In this document: one piece after another, positions 44,501-51,499 of the stretch
How positions within the stretch are numbered: position 1 is the first letter of the stretch
How the letters are laid out: each line of letters begins with the position of its first letter
Assembly: GCF_018613065.1 (NCBI RefSeq)
Contig: NZ_JAGGQW010000056.1
Coordinates: 77,421 to 141,420, forward strand
DNA from: Bacillus sp. ISL-7
GTDB lineage: Bacteria; Bacillota; Bacilli; Bacillales_B; DSM-18226
DNA length: 64,000 bases
Direction of reading: 5' to 3'
Position numbers and translations under genes: made by a program
The notes under the pieces: generated by a model
What the model saw: only the letters and a program-made list of their open reading frames with translations
Databases searched by the model: none
What the model was told of the DNA's origin: nothing

Positions 44501-44950
44501 TTATTTTATTAACTCTCTCAGCTCTGCAGTCATTTTTTCCACTAACTCAGGTCTGCCATGAAACTGGGCCGGAGTATTTTGAAACAATTGAATACGCCAA
44601 TCCCCGTTTCTTTTTACAACTACAAGCGTATGATGTGTGTTTACATTGGGGTTAAGATCTGATTGCTTTGGCGGAACCATTCCAGCTATGGCGCGCAAAA
44701 TAGCGATCTCTGAACCTAGAAAACGTACATCCTTCACTTTACTTACAAATCGTGCCGTAGGATGGTGTTCAAAAATTGGCTTGAGATGTGAAAATATTTC
44801 TTGTCTGCCAATGGATTGACTTCCATCAAAGCCAATATTCTCCCCATCATCCGCAAATAATTCTGCCATTCCCTCAGCACTTCGGTCATTCCATGCATCT
44901 AAAAGCTGAGCATAAATTGCTTTTACTTCTTTTAACTCAGAACTCTCCAT
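44501..44950 (-). CDS. SgcJ/EcaC-family SnoaL-like protein (NTF2 fold, DUF4440 type)
   Basis: 149 aa. The pattern AQLLDAWNDRSAEGMAELFADDGENIGFDGSQ, then F-x-x-HPTARFV and LVVVKRNGDWRIQLFQNTP, is that of NTF2-fold SgcJ/EcaC proteins annotated as oxidoreductases or isomerases of polyketide-like compounds. Its substrate in Bacillus is unknown. Transcribed alone. Confidence 0.75.
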   Translation of the reverse strand: MESSELKEVKAIYAQLLDAWNDRSAEGMAELFADDGENIGFDGSQSIGRQEIFSHLKPIFEHHPTARFVSKVKDVRFLGSEIAILRAIAGMVPPKQSDLNPNVNTHHTLVVVKRNGDWRIQLFQNTPAQFHGRPELVEKMTAELRELIK

Positions 44951-45038
44951 ATTTTACTAACTCCTTTACTTTTAATTTATCGTAAAACAAAACTAACCAA
45001 CTTATCAACTTTGTGGTTAATCTCACACAAATAAAAAA

Positions 45039-45079
45039 GGACCTTCTCCCACTCCATTAAAAGGTATAGGTGAAGGTCC
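45039..45079 (-). terminator. Terminator of the FAD monooxygenase gene
   Basis: Stem GGACCTTC/GAAGGTCC with a large loop; followed on the minus strand by TTTTTTATT. Confidence 0.8.
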
Positions 45080-45084
45080 ATTAT

Positions 45085-46185
45085 TTAATTAAGTGCAAAC
45101 TGAGCAAATTTTTCCGAAAATGAAGCTTCTTGTTGTATTTGCATTTCTTGTTGTACTTTGATTTCAGTTTTTCTACTTACTTCAAATGTTTTTAATCTCT
45201 GTGCTGTAATGTTTTTATCCATAAGGGCTTCGGTTAAGATCGGCGCTAACACATGCGCGTCCTTCATTCCACAATTAATCCCGATTGCACCAGTTGGAGT
45301 CATCGTATGAGCGGCATCCCCAATAATAATTAATCCGTCCTTTACCCATGTTTCAGAACGAGAGCTTTGCACCTTTAAGGGAACAAAGTTATTCCATGTA
45401 TGAAGATGCTCTAATACCAGCTCTTTCAATTCTGGAAAACTTTCGATCAATGGTTCAAGAAATGGCTGTAACGGTTGCTTTCTTAATGAAGGAAAAGATC
45501 CTTCTTCAATATTCCAGCCAATTTGAATGAATCCTCCCGTCTGTGTGAACAAGGCAAGCTGATGTCCATTGACATGCACCATTCTTGTTGTTGGCTCCCA
45601 TCCTGCAGGAGCGGGAATTTTGGCCCACAATACGTCATATCCATGCGTCATCTCGATCGTTGGTATCTTTGCCAGCTTTCTGACTGTCGAATAGCGGCCA
45701 TCTGCACCAACGACAACCGAGCTTGTGATCATTATTTCTTGACCGTCCCTTATCGCTTTTACACCAGTATAAACTCCATGCTCATCCTGCAATAACTCCG
45801 TTACTTTTGTGCTATAAAGAAGAAGGTAGTTTTTATATTGTTCTGATTCTTGGTTGATTGCACTCAGTAAATGAACTTGAGGAACATGAATTCCTACGTG
45901 ATCCTCATCGGTTGAAGGGATAATTGTTTGAACGATTTGCTTGCCAGCAAAGAATTCAACTTTTTTCATTTTAAGTATGCCTAGCTCTTCTATCTTTTCA
46001 AACAATTGATGTGCTTTCAAAATGGCTTCTGTTTCAGAATTTATATGTTCTCCTCTAAATTTCCTGTTAACTCCAGAAGCTCGTTCTAAGATAATAGTTG
46101 ATACACCGGTCTTGGCTAAAAGAAACCCTAGTAATGTCCCTGCTGGTCCGCCACCCACAATACAAACATCTGCATGTAGCTTCAT
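45085..46185 (-). CDS. FAD-dependent monooxygenase (PHBH/UbiH fold)
   Basis: 366 aa from an ATG at 46185 with AGAAGGTGG upstream; the 5' extension to 46233 is not supported. The N-terminal dinucleotide motif is CIVGGGPAGTLLGFLLAKTG. The GD motif appears as LIIGDAAHTMTPTGAIGINCGMKDA. This fold hydroxylates aromatic compounds or ubiquinone-like substrates with NAD(P)H. The substrate is unknown; 3-phenylpropionate- or salicylate-type activity is possible. Confidence 0.88.
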   Translation of the reverse strand: MKLHADVCIVGGGPAGTLLGFLLAKTGVSTIILERASGVNRKFRGEHINSETEAILKAHQLFEKIEELGILKMKKVEFFAGKQIVQTIIPSTDEDHVGIHVPQVHLLSAINQESEQYKNYLLLYSTKVTELLQDEHGVYTGVKAIRDGQEIMITSSVVVGADGRYSTVRKLAKIPTIEMTHGYDVLWAKIPAPAGWEPTTRMVHVNGHQLALFTQTGGFIQIGWNIEEGSFPSLRKQPLQPFLEPLIESFPELKELVLEHLHTWNNFVPLKVQSSRSETWVKDGLIIIGDAAHTMTPTGAIGINCGMKDAHVLAPILTEALMDKNITAQRLKTFEVSRKTEIKVQQEMQIQQEASFSEKFAQFALN

Positions 46186-46303
46186 TTTATCCACCTTCTG
46201 GTTATATTTATTATTGAAAAAAATTATTTTCAAAAGTTTTCTTATAAGAATAAAAGTTAATTATAGAATAACAAACTTGTCGTATTCAGTCAATCTAAAA
46301 AAA

Positions 46304-46344
46304 GGTCAGTCCCACCATCTATGGATGTTGTGGGGGACTGACCC
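46304..46344. repeat. Inverted pair of the GGGTCAGTCCC element (hairpin)
   Basis: GGTCAGTCCCACCAT pairs with GTGGGGGACTGACCC. It separates the DUF3800 gene (ending at 46346) from the monooxygenase gene, both minus strand, and probably terminates the DUF3800 transcript. The minus strand runs into TTTTTTAG after the stem. Confidence 0.85.
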
Positions 46345-46345
46345 T

Positions 46346-47518
46346 TTATTCAGTAACCGCTAATTTTTCCAAATCAATAATTTTTTTAAGATATTCATAT
46401 TCGTTGTTTTCGAGAATATCAATTTCATTATTGGTGGCAAGCAGAACTTGATTTCGACACTTAGATATTCTTTGAATCATCGGGTGTATGGTTAGGCTCG
46501 ATAAATTAACAAAATCATATAAGTCTGTTAAACAAACTGGCAGTTTGTATCCCTTATTGCTGCTGGCAATTAACAACCCGCTATCACGAAGCTTGGAAAC
46601 GATGTTCGATCTAAAGTAATGGTGATTTATTTTGTTCACTCGGATGGCATTTAGATTATCTAAAATTTCTTGAGTATAGACATATTCATTAGGATTTTCT
46701 CTCAAATTAAATAATAGGAACTTGAGTAGATCTATCCTAATTTTTTCATCCGCATCTTCACTCTTTTTATTCTTCTCAAGATATTGAAGGGTTAAATTAA
46801 CTGATTGTTTAAAAATAACCTCATCAAATTGAGAGTCCTGATTCCTTGATATGTAATCATGTAAATAGTTTTTATAGTTTTGCGGCCATAAATTAATAGC
46901 GATGATTTTCTTTTTGATGATTTTATGAAAAAGCGGATAATTTTCCGAGTACTGGGTTTGATCATAACCTTTTGCAATCGTCCCAGCGATAAAATTAGCC
47001 AGTTGAAGAAGTAATTCAGATTTACTGTGATTAAATCCAAAGATGGAATAATTAAATAAATCTGGAACACTTTTTTCTTTAATATAGGTTTTAAATTCAG
47101 ACATGAATTCTTTCGTTCCTTGTTCCACCAACACAAGATCCAGTTGGTCAAACGTTCGATTTAGGTCATCATAGATTAACCGATTCATAAATTTAATAAA
47201 CGTCTTTTCAAATGTGATACCGCTATCTTCTCTAATTTTTCTCTTATCGACGACATATGCATATATATTGAACGGTAAATCTTTCAGTTCATTTAATAGT
47301 TGAATTCTTAGATGAGGGTTATCCATTTTATCAGTATGCATTTCGTCGGTTTGAAAGTATTTTTGTCTCACCTTTTCAACTTCCTGTTCTAACAATTCTT
47401 TATTAGACTCTTTTGCTAGAATAGAAACGATAATAAAGTGGGTCGAGACATCTTTATTTTCAAAATCAAAACTATAATCACCAGATTCATCAATAAACGC
47501 AAATTGGATATCCTTCAT
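46346..47518 (-). CDS. DUF3800-domain protein
   Basis: 390 aa. It starts with the family hallmark AFIDESGDYSFD (an RNase H-like acidic motif: D/E residues likely bind metal), followed by FIIVSILAKES. Residues 60-240 continue the fold. The C-terminal part (HHYFRSNIVSKLRDSGLLIASSNKGYKLP) looks like a winged helix. DUF3800 proteins occur in defence islands and near mobile elements, without an agreed function. No phage or defence genes are adjacent here. It is flanked by the GGGTCAGTCCC hairpin. Confidence 0.85.
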   Translation of the reverse strand: MKDIQFAFIDESGDYSFDFENKDVSTHFIIVSILAKESNKELLEQEVEKVRQKYFQTDEMHTDKMDNPHLRIQLLNELKDLPFNIYAYVVDKRKIREDSGITFEKTFIKFMNRLIYDDLNRTFDQLDLVLVEQGTKEFMSEFKTYIKEKSVPDLFNYSIFGFNHSKSELLLQLANFIAGTIAKGYDQTQYSENYPLFHKIIKKKIIAINLWPQNYKNYLHDYISRNQDSQFDEVIFKQSVNLTLQYLEKNKKSEDADEKIRIDLLKFLLFNLRENPNEYVYTQEILDNLNAIRVNKINHHYFRSNIVSKLRDSGLLIASSNKGYKLPVCLTDLYDFVNLSSLTIHPMIQRISKCRNQVLLATNNEIDILENNEYEYLKKIIDLEKLAVTE

Positions 47519-47619
47519 TCTCCCACCTCACCCAAAAATTCTTTCTTTAGGTACTTATTTCAACAAAATATGATCTAAAACCTTCAAAAAGTTAATTTTC
47601 CCCTTATTAAATTCATTGA

Positions 47620-48303
47620 TTAGCACGTTAAACCGCAAGTACAGCGATTTTTTCCAAAAACAAACGAATAAGCAGATGGAAATTCTTGATTCACCCGCTG
47701 GACCTCATGGGCAAACTCCTGTTCATTTTTAGGAACATTTGATAAGGAATCGGCTTTTTTCTGATTATCAATATGAGCGCCTGGTGGAACAAAGCTTCCA
47801 GGCCTTAGCGTTACTCCACCAGTAACAACTGCCCCTGAGGCGATGAAACTTCCTTCTCCGACCTGGGCATGATAAACAATTGACTTAAAACCGATAAATA
47901 CCTTTTTATCAATCTGACAGGGACCATGAATCAATGAACCATGTGCACAGGATACCTCATCGCCGATATAGACTGAATATTTCCTATTATTAACCTCTAC
48001 ATGTTTGTTTTTTAAACCATGAAGGATTACTCCGTCCTGCAAATTACTGTTGCTTCCGATAAAGAAAGGCGTTCCTTCATCTGCACGAATACTGACGAAG
48101 GGACCGACATACGTATTATTCCGAATCGTAACGTCGCCGACAATATAGGTGAACGGGCTTAAAAATGCCGTTTTATTTATTTTTGGAAAAATTGGTGTGG
48201 GATTTACGGAAGTTACCGGATTCGAACCTACAAAGTAACTATAAATATTAAAAGGACCATTTAAATTATTGGGATTATGCCACAAAATAAATTCCCCTTT
48301 CAA
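47620..48303 (-). CDS. Gamma-carbonic-anhydrase-like hexapeptide-repeat protein
   Basis: 227 aa with a left-handed beta-helix. Hexapeptide-type turns run through residues 50-170: VGDVTIRNNTYVGPFVSIRA, FIGSNSNLQDGVILHG, and SLIHGPCQIDKKVFIG. Histidines in LHGL, CAHGSLIHGP and YHAQVG sit where Cam-type zinc ligands lie, so carbonic anhydrase or a related acyltransferase-fold enzyme is plausible. The extra C-terminal tail CTCGLTC is unusual for the family. Transcribed alone. Confidence 0.75.
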   Translation of the reverse strand: MKGEFILWHNPNNLNGPFNIYSYFVGSNPVTSVNPTPIFPKINKTAFLSPFTYIVGDVTIRNNTYVGPFVSIRADEGTPFFIGSNSNLQDGVILHGLKNKHVEVNNRKYSVYIGDEVSCAHGSLIHGPCQIDKKVFIGFKSIVYHAQVGEGSFIASGAVVTGGVTLRPGSFVPPGAHIDNQKKADSLSNVPKNEQEFAHEVQRVNQEFPSAYSFVFGKNRCTCGLTC

Positions 48304-48379
48304 ATAACGGGATTTTTAATTATTCATACTACATATACGTAGGTTTTCTGAATAAATACCTTTTTTCATGGTCCAAATA

Positions 48380-48412
48380 AAAGACAGTGATTCCTAAATC
48401 ACTGCCCTTTTA
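48380..48412 (-). terminator. Terminator of the PspA-like operon
   Basis: Stem CAGTGATT/AATCACTG flanked by A- and T-runs. Confidence 0.85.
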
Positions 48413-48415
48413 GCA

Positions 48416-49075
48416 TTATTCTTTTGTTAGGTTTACAGGATTATCATCCTGTTCACTTTTTTCTTTTTCTAACTGCTCTATCCGTGCATCAATTGTACTT
48501 TGGAAGTAGGAATGGTTCACCTTGTGTTCTAATCGTTCCAGATAGTTTTCAATATCCTTAAACTTTGATGAAAATTGGTCCGAATATGAATTTGACTCTG
48601 ATACCTGATTTATTTTAATATTAGCCCGTGTCACATTTTCCCGACCCATTAATTCCATCCTGCGAAGATGCATATCCTTTAACTTTTGCTTCATTTCTTC
48701 ATGCTTTCTTTCTAATTCACGTAACTGCTCAATTACTTGTGCAAGAGATACATTTAGACGTTGGGCCCGTTCTGAATACTGTTGATGCTCAGCTGAAGCA
48801 AATTGATATAGCTCTGTTTCTCCAGCTTTTAAAGCAATCTCGGCTTGATACTTTCTTTTTTCTGCCCGCTCTGTAGCTTGATGATATTCTCTTGTAAATT
48901 CTGCCTTTAAGCTAGATTGACGTTCGATAAGCTTGCCAACCTTCTCCGTCTCCTGCTCACATTGGCGAAGGTATTGATTGAGCAAATCAATCGGATTTTG
49001 TTTTTCTTTGTGTTGACGAGTTTCATTCAAATCAGCAATAATGAGATCTTTAATTTTCGTTAATAAGTTTGCCAT
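48416..49075 (-). CDS. PspA/IM30-family protein (LiaH/YvqH-like)
   Basis: 219 aa, almost entirely coiled coil (about residues 35-150, QYLRQCEQETEKVGKLIERQ and on). The N-terminal MANLLTKIKDLIIADLNE is the amphipathic helix that binds membranes. PspA/IM30 proteins support membrane integrity under envelope stress. It lies directly downstream (22 bases) of a small membrane protein, as in the related lmo0954/lmo0955-type pair of Listeria. Regulation by a LiaR-like or extracytoplasmic stress system is possible but no site was recognised. Confidence 0.85.
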   Translation of the reverse strand: MANLLTKIKDLIIADLNETRQHKEKQNPIDLLNQYLRQCEQETEKVGKLIERQSSLKAEFTREYHQATERAEKRKYQAEIALKAGETELYQFASAEHQQYSERAQRLNVSLAQVIEQLRELERKHEEMKQKLKDMHLRRMELMGRENVTRANIKINQVSESNSYSDQFSSKFKDIENYLERLEHKVNHSYFQSTIDARIEQLEKEKSEQDDNPVNLTKE

Positions 49076-49097
49076 TGTTCACTTTTCCCCTTTTAAA

Positions 49098-49445
49098 TTA
49101 ATATTTTTTTAATTCATTCCATTGTTTATCAAAATTTACAAATGGATCGGATTCCTTGTTCACAGGCGGCTTTTTGTTTTTATTCCACTGTTTATAAACA
49201 AGGGACAGTACATAAGCTGCTCCGACTCCGATGAGTGCTGGAATATGGTGGATGGTTGCTGAAAGGACAATTACGCCGATGATGACTAACCCAACTTTCC
49301 AGCCTGTTGATTCCGCCTTCAAAAATTGTTTATAGATGAAGTAAAGAATCGCTAGACTTACAAGTAACGCTACCATCGGACCAATTGTTTTGAGTAATAT
49401 AAAAGCTGCAAGGCCACCTGCTAAAAGTAAACCAAATTTTTTCAT
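49098..49445 (-). CDS. Small membrane protein, lmo0954 family
   Basis: 115 aa from an ATG at 49445, with AAAGGAGG upstream. Helices: FGLLLAGGLAAFILLKTIG, VALLVSLAILYFIYKQF and VGLVIIGVIVLSA, then a short fourth region IGVGAAYVLSLVY. The C terminus is a soluble tail with FVNFDKQWNELKKY. The family is annotated in Listeria and Bacillus next to PspA-like genes. It is cotranscribed with the PspA gene and may be its membrane partner. Confidence 0.82.
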   Translation of the reverse strand: MKKFGLLLAGGLAAFILLKTIGPMVALLVSLAILYFIYKQFLKAESTGWKVGLVIIGVIVLSATIHHIPALIGVGAAYVLSLVYKQWNKNKKPPVNKESDPFVNFDKQWNELKKY

Positions 49446-49820
49446 GTTAATTTCCTCCTTTGTTTCACTCATCTGAAATTTTCCAGTGATTCTCCCCTCT
49501 GTCGACACCTGTTGCTCGCCAGTTGGTAGGTTTCTTTATCTTGTTTTCATCTTACCTTTTTTCAAACTGTTTCATAATTGCGCTTAAGCTTGATTTTACT
49601 CTCAGACTTAAGTCGTAGATGCTATCGGACTGCTTAGTATTGAATATATTTAAGGAACAACGCTTTTCACTAATAAAAATCAGAAAGGTCAAACTTTCTA
49701 TTTGCTATCTATCTGTTATAATTAAATTATCCCAATTCAACCATTTTATGGTGTAATACTAAAAAGCATTTGCCTTCAGGTAGATTCTTTTTTATATAAT
49801 CCATTTTCAGGAGGTTATCT
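49446..49820. other. Divergent intergenic region of 375 bases
   Basis: No coding sequence, repeat or convincing promoter was recognised. It must contain the promoters of the PspA pair (leftward) and the guanylate-kinase-like gene (rightward; AGGAGG at 49810-49815). Confidence 0.4.
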
Positions 49821-50411
49821 ATGTATAAAATCAAAAATAAAGAAAAGCTATTCATTTACACAGGACCAGATGGTTCAGGGAGAAAAACGGTTGCTAAAAT
49901 GGTTGCGACCGCGTTTGATATGGAAACTGTTCTCTCTTACACGACTCGTTCCCCTCGTCATTACGAACAAAATGGGGAAGACTACCATTTTATTACCGAT
50001 GAAACATTCAAAAAAATGAAAGAGAAACAGGAATTTCTTGAATGTGTCGAAATCGATGGAATTCACTATGGCATTCGCGAAGAGGATATTGTTAAGGCAT
50101 TCGAGTCCCATAACCTTGTCTACCTAACGTTAAATCCTGAAGGTACCGAAAAATTAAAACAGATGTATGGGGAACGTGTCATGCGCTTTTTCATCTATGC
50201 CGACCGTGATACGGTGATTGAGAGACAAAAGGAACGCAAAGATAATGATCAAGATATAGCCCGCCATATGGCCCATTATGATGAAACAATGAACTATAAA
50301 AACAACTGTGAACATGCCTTTGAAAATTATGATTTGCCTCAAGTTTCCTATCAAATCAGTGAAGTCATTGAAGGCTTCCTTGAAAGAGGTTTCATTGTTA
50401 CCGATTATTAA
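49821..50411 (+). CDS. Guanylate-kinase-like protein with an altered P-loop
   Basis: 196 aa with CAGGAGG upstream. The P-loop region reads YTGPDGSGRKTVAK, where guanylate kinase has GPSGVGKGT; the usual Lys is Arg and the Lys is shifted by one. The GMP-binding segment is normal in type (LSYTTRSPRHYEQNGEDYHFI), and the lid reads DTVIERQKERKDNDQDIARHM. It is a GMK paralogue, found alone. Whether it still phosphorylates GMP is unclear; the essential GMK would be elsewhere. Confidence 0.82.
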   Translation: MYKIKNKEKLFIYTGPDGSGRKTVAKMVATAFDMETVLSYTTRSPRHYEQNGEDYHFITDETFKKMKEKQEFLECVEIDGIHYGIREEDIVKAFESHNLVYLTLNPEGTEKLKQMYGERVMRFFIYADRDTVIERQKERKDNDQDIARHMAHYDETMNYKNNCEHAFENYDLPQVSYQISEVIEGFLERGFIVTDY

Positions 50412-50420
50412 TCAGAAAAA

Positions 50421-50455
50421 AAAGTGTCAGGCACCGAATGGGTGCCTGACACTTT
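50421..50455. terminator. Bidirectional terminator built from the GTGTCAGGCACC element
   Basis: Perfect 15-bp stem AAAGTGTCAGGCACC/GGTGCCTGACACTTT with a 5-nt loop GAATG. The minus-strand side ends in eight T (end of the peroxiredoxin-like gene); the plus-strand side serves the GMK-like gene. Confidence 0.95.
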
Positions 50456-50463
50456 GTGTAAAT

Positions 50464-50937
50464 TTACTGGTTTGTTAACTTTTCAAGTTCATTAAACACC
50501 GCTTCATAATCTTCTTTTTTATCAGCTTTAAATGAGGTGTTTATGTAGGTTATCATGCCAGTTTTATCCACCACAAAGACTGAACGAATCGCCGTTCCGC
50601 CTTTTTCGTTAAGTACATAGTAACTTTTTACCGTTTGTTTAAACCAATCTGATAATAAAGGATATGGCAGAGTTCCCATACTCGCTACAAAAACTCTATG
50701 GGAGTGGATATGATCCACACTAATAGCTAGTACTTCAGCATCTAATTGCTCGAATCGTTTGTAATCCTCTTTCCAAGAGGATATTTCCTTAATTCAGCCG
50801 GGTGTAAAATCCATTCCATAAAAGGCAACAACTATGTTTTTCTTCCCTCGATAATCAGTTAAGGCAATCTTTTCTTTTGTCGTCGCCGTTAATGAAAAGT
50901 CTGGGGCCATCTCGCCAATATTCAATGTCGCTTCCAA
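50464..50937 (-). CDS. Peroxiredoxin-like protein with in-frame TGA at the peroxidatic Cys position (candidate selenoprotein)
   Basis: 157 aa if TGA is read through. TTG at 50937 with AGGAGG eight bases upstream. Residues 1-47 show the AhpC/TSA fold (LNIGEMAPDFSLTATTKEK, then VVAFYGMDFTPG). Codon 48 is TGA (50794-50796), where peroxiredoxins have the catalytic Cys (FTPxC). The rest is intact: IKEISSWKEDYKRF, EVLAISVDHIHSH, PYPLLSDWF, SVFVVDKTGMITYIN. A perfect hairpin follows the TGA (see next entry). No cysteine occurs anywhere, so a Sec at 48 would be the sole redox residue (1-Cys type). If TGA is a stop, only a 47-aa stub remains. A downstream GTG at 50718 has no reason to be a start. Confidence 0.7.
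50764..50796 (-). promoter_or_regulatory. Candidate bacterial SECIS hairpin with UGA
   Basis: After the TGA come 11 bases, then ATCCTCTT GGA AAGAGGAT: a perfect 8-bp stem with loop GGA. The apical loop starts 19 nt after the UGA and begins with G, within the spacing and loop rules described for bacterial SECIS elements (a G among the first loop bases, about 16-37 nt from UGA). The hairpin is encoded within the codons for SSWKED, so chance conservation of those residues cannot be excluded. Confidence 0.6.
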
Positions 50938-50992
50938 GATCTATTCCTCCTTTCTAGTCTAACTAAGAAATTCCGTTCATTACCCTCATAAA

Positions 50993-51139
50993 TTATTTAC
51001 CTTTATTGCTAGCTGGGTCCTGAATTGGAACATGCTTTGGTCGATTTGGATAGGAAGCCTTCCCTTCATCTGGACCTGTAAGGTCATTTCTCTGGTCAAG
51101 AACTTTCCCAGTATATTCAATTGGATTATTCTTTGGCAT
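50993..51139 (-). CDS. Small polar protein, 48 aa
   Basis: ATG at 51139 with GGAGGTG upstream; TAA at 50993. The product is Pro/Asn/Lys-rich with no hydrophobic segment (ends HVPIQDPASNKGK), probably intrinsically disordered. It lies 55 bases before the peroxiredoxin-like gene and 44 bases after a 44-aa gene, all on the minus strand. Short polar genes like this are common in Bacillus, with unknown roles. Confidence 0.65.
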   Translation of the reverse strand: MPKNNPIEYTGKVLDQRNDLTGPDEGKASYPNRPKHVPIQDPASNKGK

Positions 51140-51183
51140 TGTCTCACCTCCAAGTTAAAGGGGCGATGCACTATGATCGTCCG

Positions 51184-51318
51184 TTAGCCCTTCTTGTTTT
51201 GAAATTTTAATTTCTGTTCTGCCTCACTCATGTTTGGATTACTTCTGGGTTGACTTTTGCTTAACGCCTTCTTTAATTCAATATTGGCATCATCATCCGT
51301 ATTATACTTCTGGTCCAT
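51184..51318 (-). CDS. Small polar protein, 44 aa
   Basis: ATG at 51318 preceded by AAGGAGGGAG. The product begins MDQKYNTDDDANIELKKALS and ends in a Lys-rich segment (EQKLKFQNKKG). No hydrophobic stretch. First of a possible three-gene unit with the 48-aa gene and the peroxiredoxin-like gene. No family recognised. Confidence 0.65.
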   Translation of the reverse strand: MDQKYNTDDDANIELKKALSKSQPRSNPNMSEAEQKLKFQNKKG

Positions 51319-51499
51319 ACTTCTCCCTCCTTTTTGTTACTTATTATGAACCTTATTAGTGGGTTCATTCGTTTGTTATTTTTTACATTACGGAAAAAGC
51401 TTCGATTTAGATAATCCCTTCTACTCCTTTTGCATGCTAACAAACAAAAAAAGGAATCCTTCCCCTCACTAAGGAAAAAGAACTCCAAATTCAATCTAA

